Positions 58,064 to 64,000 of a stretch of DNA of 64,000 bases are shown piece after piece (position 1 is the stretch's first letter; every line of letters starts with the position of its first letter). The stretch comes from Aquanectria penicillioides (lineage: Eukaryota > Ascomycota > Sordariomycetes > Hypocreales > Nectriaceae). Under the pieces are notes generated by a model. That model was not told the DNA's origin, searched no databases, and was given only the letters and a program-made list of their open reading frames with translations. The DNA is taken from contig PYIU01000009.1 in the NCBI GenBank assembly GCA_003415625.1, forward strand, positions 2,976,001 to 3,040,000, written 5' to 3'. A program made the translations under genes and the position numbers.

Positions 58064-59802
58064 CTAGTACTTGCTGACGGGTACTTTACGGTATCGGACA
58101 ACTTCGGTCCCGTTCTCATCAAATGTCCGATCAGCGACAATCTTGTATCCGCCGATGCGAGGAAGGATCCTAGTCCAGAGAAACCAGTAAGCCCCCTAGG
58201 AACAAAACACCCACGCCAACAACTGGGAAGACATATTATGGATAAGCATCGGCACTCCAGCTTCCTTCAGGTGGGATAAAGGGGACGAATGCAAGGGAAA
58301 TGTTGGAGAGAAGATATAGGACCGCGACTGGGAGAACGGTGCGCCAAGGCGATGTCCAGTTCTCAGACTTGGTCCAGTGAAGGTGAATAAGGCGGGCAGT
58401 GACGAAGCCGTTGATCCAAGCACCAGGATAGGTGTACCTACGATGAGTGTTATTGACGGAGCGTGGGCTGAATAATCATCAGTGACACACAAGTTAACAA
58501 TGAAATTATACCCAGGGCCAGCTGGCGGGGCGACGAGAACGATGACCGTCACGACCCAGTGGATCAACAGCTATCACATGTTAGATTTTATTTTGTAAAC
58601 TTGAGGAACCCTTACCGATGTAGCTGGTGCATCGAAAGGTTTGTTAGAGGCAAAGAAGCGGCTAAACGGGAGCAGCCCTTCCTTGGCAAGCTCTTGGTTC
58701 AGACGAGCATGTGCAAAGGAAACTGCGAGAACATTGCCCAAGTTGCTAAGCGCCACAAAGGCTGGTAAACTCCGAGCGGCAGCACTCTGTCCAAACATGT
58801 TGCGGAAGAATAATCCGGCGACGATGACTTCGGACTTGGGAATTGCTGCAAAGTAGGCGACATTGGCTAGAACGTATAGAATTGTGACGCCACCGATGGC
58901 TATCGGGGCGGCCATGGCGAGTGTCTTTTGAGGATGTTTCAGCTCGCTCAGGACATAGTTGGCATTTTCCCATCCCTTGTAGCTGTAGATGATGTTCAAG
59001 ATCGCGTTGGAGTACGCATACGCGCCTCCACGTCCGTAACCATCACCGTCTTCGATTCGAAAGGCATTGTCGAAGTTGTGTAGGTTCGGCACACGTCGAT
59101 GACCTCCAAGAGCAGCAAAGCCAGCAAATACAATGAACAACAAGATGACGACCTTGAATACACCGAGGACATTAAAGAGTCGGATTCCCCACTTCGGCAA
59201 GGTGCTGTGGATAGTCACCGCAAAGGTGATGCAGACAATGGCGATGCCGCGGGCCTCCCAACCATCTGGGATCTCCCTACCCGAGGCGAAAAGAACATAG
59301 CGGCCGAATGCAAGGGTATTCCCGGAGGAGAAGCCGAGGAGAATCATCTGCGAGGCCAGGACGCATGTGGCCAAGTAGCGCGGGCGGCGGTATACGCGCT
59401 CCAGATAGTTCTTTTCGCCGCCGGAGCGCGGAATGGCAAGGCCAAATTCCAGAAACACACTGAGTCCGAAGAAGGTGAGCAGGCCTCCGATGACCCAGAG
59501 CATAAGGCTGATGCCAACGGAACCTGTGGCTGCAAAGATGCTAGATGGGGTTGAGAAGACTAAGATGATGAGAGTTAGTTGTGTAACTACCTGAAATCAT
59601 TCCCTAACCTACTTCCAGTTCCTATCATCTTGTTCAAGATCAAGAAAACGGCACCCGTGATTCCAATCTTTCGGTCATCAGAGTAGGAGTACTGTTGAAC
59701 ATCGATGGTGCTGTCATTGTCGATATTGCGCCCATCTTCACTCCCCACTTTGTTTCTCACGTGGAAGGTCGGTTTGTCTTTGGCCTCGGCCATTTCTTTC
59801 AT
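58064..59802 (-). CDS. Second MUP1-like permease, C-terminus broken (probable pseudogene)
   Basis: Paralogue of the permease at 40.4-42.1 kb. Exons are 59802-59613, 59559-58616, 58570-58491 and 58437-58064; 528 codons if one surplus base is discounted, almost the same as the other copy. 'LNKMIGTGIFSTPSSIFA' spans intron 1, and 'SGGEKNYLERVYRRPRYLA', 'YKGWENANYVLSELKHPQKT' and 'AKEGLLPFSRFFASN' match the family. Two faults affect only the last two helices: an in-frame TAA at 58236-58238, and one extra base in a C run at 58192-58196. The conserved tail after them still reads on to TAG at 58064. As it stands, the product would lack about 57 residues. Confidence 0.8.
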
Positions 59803-61710
59803 TGCGACTATGAGTCTCCAGCATGGAAGAACTCATAATTCAAACGGTTTTCTAGGTCCTTTTATATTGACCTGCTGCCTGCGTCGCGCCATCGCATTCT
59901 GCATTGGCGTGAACGGTGGCTGAACAAAGGACCAGAACGACAGACGATCAACTTCCTATACGAGACGAAATCAAGGAATACATAGGTTCCTGCAACATCT
60001 ACATCTCAGCAAGGGTCACAGTGGCCGTCGTGTGTGCATACCGGGGCGATGTAACCGAGCATTTAATGTCAGCTCCTTGGCCCGTCCAATATACGGCTGG
60101 GCCACCCATGCGGCGGCTCTTGGCCTTCTTCTTTCTCGAGGGGTGCAAATTATCAACGTTGTTGTAATAGTTCTTGGCCCGGCGGCAATTGGATGTGGCG
60201 ATGATGTCGACATTGAGCCCCTGCCGGCACGAAATATCTTGGTCTCACGTCCATCGCATAACGGCCGATGCTCGAAACTGAAGGTGACTGGAAACTTGTG
60301 GTCAGCATTGGTGCCACAGAGTGTTACAATGGAGACATTCTTCCCACACGTCTAGAATAAGCTTATAAGCATTTAGACTGGGGCAGCGCACAGAATTTGG
60401 GCAGCTCGAGAGAACGGTTGCTTGTCTCGGGGGATTCGAGTGCCTATTGGCCTTGCGCCACTGTTGATAGTCTTAGTTTTTTCATGTGTAGTTCCTTTTG
60501 TTTTTGTGATCAAGCAAGGTTCACTACTCCTCACCGTCAGTCGTACAGGAGAAGTTGCTTTAATTAGCTACCCCAAAAACCATATGTGATCGTTTTCGCA
60601 AGCCTTCAATATTTGAAGGCGACAGTAGCTTCTCCGTCCATCTTCTAGAGTCAAGAGCCCTTTAACCCGGTACAAGTACTTACTAATAGTCGCTCAAAAC
60701 TTTTCCGCATTTCAATATACAAAAGTTAAATTGCACGAATTTTTGTTTATCTCGGGATCAAATTTACCGTATTCTCTCGACAAATTGGACCACCTTAGCG
60801 TCGGCGGGATCTCCGCGTTTTACAAGAAAAAGAAAGTTCCAAGTCACATAATTGGCCGTGTGCACGTTTTGTGCACTTTCTTGAAGAAACTAAGGTGGTC
60901 CAATTTGTTGAGAGAATACGGTAGTTAGGAGGTCGGTAAGTACGTGTCCGACTTGACTTAACCAGAATAGCAGAGAACAAGTTTGTAGCTCTTTAAACCC
61001 CCAAAGTCAGTAATTGAGCTATAAATAGCAGAATCCTCACCAAGGTAGACTCCAAGGCATGTATAAACCATTGAACGAGGTTTCATGGCCAGCTTTGGGT
61101 ATTTGGAATTGTTTGATCATGGTATAGGGTAGGCTATTCTCCATATTGAACCATAGCACCTCAGCAAAAACTGGAGGTACCCCCTTGCCGAAACAAGTGG
61201 TACTTTGGGTTCTATACTTTCAACACTCCATCTACACGAGTGAAGAAAAAACCGAGCATCTTGACTTCGACATTACTCAAACCTTGACCAGACACGAATG
61301 TTTCCAAAAAAAGAAAATTCAACACGTTTTTCTCGGCCTCGTCTAGATTAGGTCATCCCCATGTAGAAATTTGTCCATCATATGATGCCCTGCGTCATGA
61401 GATGAAAAACCGCCTTGGCGAGACACTGTAAAGCATACCCGGGGAATACCCAGGAATTAGCCGTGGCGGCCCGAAGGACCGAACTGGCCGGACTACCATG
61501 AATGGCATAGTTCGACACGGAATGGACTCCGTGTGGGGTTTCAATGCCCATGGGAAAGCCGTCGGTTCAGATGAGGAACATCTGACATTCAGACTTGGAT
61601 CTTTCATCTCCCGTGATTCAACCGAGTCTCATTTTAAAAAGGGTTGACCGGCGGCGTTCATCTGTGTTTCATTAAAATTCCATCCTTTGTCTTTCCAATT
61701 CACATTGGCA
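59803..61710. other. Intergenic spacer with a foldback
   Basis: Presumed promoter of the second permease on the left and of the MFS gene on the right. Apart from the inverted repeat at 60765-60923 I see no feature. Confidence 0.5.
60765..60923. repeat. Inverted repeat, 34-bp arms (foldback)
   Basis: Arm 1 at 60765-60798 and arm 2 at 60890-60923 are complementary over 34 bp with a single mismatch; the 91-bp loop contains a further short complementary pair. No coding potential. A small MITE/foldback element or its remnant is likely. Confidence 0.85.
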
Positions 61711-63256
61711 ATGGCTACAACAACTCAACTTGAACCCGCTCGTGTTGGGGAGACATATGAGCTGCCTGACCGCCCTGGCGTTACCGGCGGTGGTGGAGAT
61801 GAGCAAGCGGGGCCTAACTCGAGCATAACAGAGTCGAAAAATGACCGAGCAACGTATCTAAAGATTGCCAGCGCTGCATTTTCCTTCTTCGTTGCTGGTG
61901 TGAATGATGGCAGCTTTGGAGCCTTGGTTCCCTTTGTCCTCCGAGACTACGGAATTAACACCGCCCTTGTTTCTTCTGTGTAAGTAATAAAAGATAGAAA
62001 CACTGTTGAGCCTAATGGCTAATTCTTATGTCAGCTATGGTGCCAACTTTATGGGATGGCTTATCGGCGCTGTGACAAATACCCACCTGTCTCAGGTCTT
62101 TGACCTTGGTGCAATGCTATTCCTGGGTGCTGCCCTTCAAGTTATGGGACACGCGTTGCGTACCTGGCGCCCTCCGTTCGCATTATACGCCGTCACATTT
62201 TGGCTGGCGAGTCTAGGCCAAGCATACCAAGACACGCACGGCAATACATTTGTTGCCGGGACCAAGGGCTCCCATCGGTGGCTGTCTTTGATCCACGCCA
62301 TGTACATGGCTGGTTGTCTTTGTGGCCCTTTGTCGCAACCGCGATTGCATCTGCTGGAGAGGAATCTCGCTGGTATCTGTTTTATTGCTTCCCACTGGGT
62401 ATCGGCCTTGCCAACTTGGTTTTTGTGTTTGTAGCATTTCGTGACAGCTTCGGGTTTAAAGAAAAGACTGTGCCCAATAACCACACGAATACCGACGACA
62501 TGGAATTGGCTTCTAACCCAGACACTGCTCCAAATGCGGATAGCGCTTCCAGCCTGATCAAGGACACGCTCAAAAACCGCAGTGTTTGGCTCCTGAGTTT
62601 GTTCTTCTTTTGCTTCCTTGGCGCGGCCCTGACAGCGAGCGGCTGGGTGGTTGAGTACCTCATTGTCGTTCGCAAGGGAAACATATCCCAGATGGGTTAC
62701 GTTTCAGCCGGATTCAACGGAGGGTCTCTGCTTGGGAGATTATTCTTGGGAGAAGTGACGCTTCGATTTGGAATCCGAAGGATGATCTTCATCTTTAGTC
62801 TTTGCTGTATTGGTCTCCAACTACTGTTCTGGCTGTAAGTGGTTTGTCTCCAGAAGGCGTTGGCAACTGGCTAACCTCGATTAGGGTACCCAACATTATC
62901 GCGGCCTCCATCTCAATTAGTCTTTTGGGTTTTCTCATGGGACCTTACTTTGCGACCGTGAGTCTTATTTAGCTTGTGATGTATTGTCTGCGGTAAGAAC
63001 TGATCTTGAATAGGGCGTTTCGGTCGGTTCTAAGCTTTTCCCACCTCGAATTCATTCCACGGCATTGTCGTTTGTGTTTGTGTTTGCCCAGATGGGAGGG
63101 TGCTTCTTCCCCATCGTCACCGGTCTCGTTGCGGACGCTGCGGGTGTCAAGGTTCTTCAGCCTATTTTGTGTGCCTTGCTAACGGCCACTTCGATCAGCT
63201 GGCTTTTGGTACCGAGACCCAAGGAGAGTGACAATTCCTCTCTTCATCAAGAGTAA
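61711..63256 (+). CDS. MFS transporter (Fuc-permease/BSC6-like type)
   Basis: Membrane carrier of the major facilitator superfamily; substrate unknown. Exons are 61711-61979, 62035-62834, 62885-62957 and 63014-63256; 461 aa when one missing base is allowed for. The N-terminus is hydrophilic (about 50 aa). Helix 1 contains 'FFVAGVNDGSFGALVPFV', and 'YGANFMGWLIGAVTN' follows. The central loop is polar, and 'SAGFNGGSLLGRLFLGEVTL' is the MFS motif of the second half. The frame breaks at a CCCTTT run (62326-62331), inside the helix after 'MYMAGCLCGP'. The rest is intact. The start at 61711 follows a short pyrimidine-rich leader. Confidence 0.83.
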
Positions 63257-64000
63257 AACCTGAAGACACGAAGATTTGTTGATCTAGAGGGGGGGGGGGT
63301 TGCGAACACTTGAAAATTGTTGAAGGGATTGGTCGGAAGGATTGTGGCAATAGAAACACGGCATTATCGGGAAAGGTATTGTAGGGTAATTGATCAAGTA
63401 GTAGATGATACTGTCTGGAAATTCGCACTCCCTCCATGTTCCTTGACGCTGATTATGGATGTGATACCAGACGAGGCACCTCCTGTGCCGAAGAAAAGCG
63501 CAACTGACTTGGAAGTTTGGACCGTCGGTGGCGACATGTTTTACCTCCTTTCAGCTTGGTCCAGACTTCAACCTCTTCCTGAATGAGACATGTCTACGAT
63601 GAAATACGGGCGGGTCATTCTCTCTCGTCACCAGCTACTCAACGGCGGTTAGTTGCAGTTGTTAGTGCTGCAGCTAGCAGTGATCCAGGAGACTAATAAC
63701 GTGGCTAACGAGATTTCTCCCCTGCCCCGCTTCCGGTGGTGGGACTCAAAATGGCTTCTCCCCGCACGTGATTCCCCCAATGAAAGCTTCGCGGCTCTAC
63801 GACAAGCTGTGATTCATTCTACTTCTCGTCCGTGCTCGCTTGCAGATGCCCTCACCTTGCAGCAGCGCAACGATGAGCGGCAGAGATGGGCCAAAGAGAA
63901 CTGGTCGTGTCGCTGTAGGATGGTAAGCTGTACTTGCACTGAGCCGAGGCTCTTGATCCATCTCGCTGATTCAAGTCGGGTGACAGTAATGCTTGTCGAG
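63257..64000. other. Right-edge intergenic region, possible first exon of the next gene
   Basis: No conserved protein is visible. Near the edge, an ATG at 63846 reads about 26 codons (MPSPCSSATMSGRDGPKRTG) to a donor-like gtaagc at about 63923, with a candidate acceptor (gacag) near 63986. This could be exon 1 of a gene running out of the window, but nothing independent supports it. Confidence 0.25.

Overview
The window is nuclear DNA of a filamentous ascomycete. Short spliceosomal introns (about 45-120 bp, GT-AG plus at least three GC-AG) interrupt most genes, and the gene families are typical of Pezizomycotina: a CFEM/PTH11-type receptor, a Zn2Cys6 regulator, a killer-toxin-like class V chitinase, and a FET3/FTR1 iron-uptake pair. 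Sordariomycetes, perhaps Hypocreales, is my best guess from the gene families; that is inference.

Layout. 0-12.8 kb: the 3' part of an MFS transporter, a 3 kb gene-poor stretch with microsatellites, a CFEM receptor, a Zn2Cys6 transcription factor, a nine-exon mitochondrial dicarboxylate carrier (minus strand) and an AhpD-like protein. 12.8-24.6 kb: a Tri3-like acyltransferase, a small dsRBD-like protein, an amidase pseudogene, mitochondrial succinyl-CoA:3-ketoacid CoA-transferase and a GNAT acetyltransferase, separated by long empty AT-rich spacers. 25.3-31.9 kb: a rhodopsin-domain membrane protein, an APC permease and an F-box-like protein. 32.5-39.7 kb: a secreted protein divergent from a large LysM/chitin-binding/GH18 chitinase. 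40.3-53.3 kb: a MUP1-like permease, a chromodomain protein, the divergent FTR1/FET3 pair with GATA (SRE-type) sites between them, and a LITAF-domain protein. 54.6-58 kb: a graveyard of gene fragments (unknown, APH kinase, GH71) around a MITE-like repeat. 58-63.3 kb: a second, decaying MUP1-like permease, a 34-bp-arm foldback and an MFS transporter.

How the genes work together. FET3 and FTR1 form the reductive high-affinity iron uptake complex and share one 1.8 kb intergenic promoter region. The chitinase and the divergent secreted gene look like one co-regulated secreted module; this is inferred from arrangement only. The remaining genes look functionally independent.

Caveat. Six otherwise conserved genes each carry a single-base frameshift, mostly in short C/G/T runs, and the total coding length becomes a multiple of three once that one base is allowed for. 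This looks more like residual sequencing or assembly error than true decay, so the affected genes are given as CDS and the break is described. The second permease also has an in-frame stop that this does not explain.
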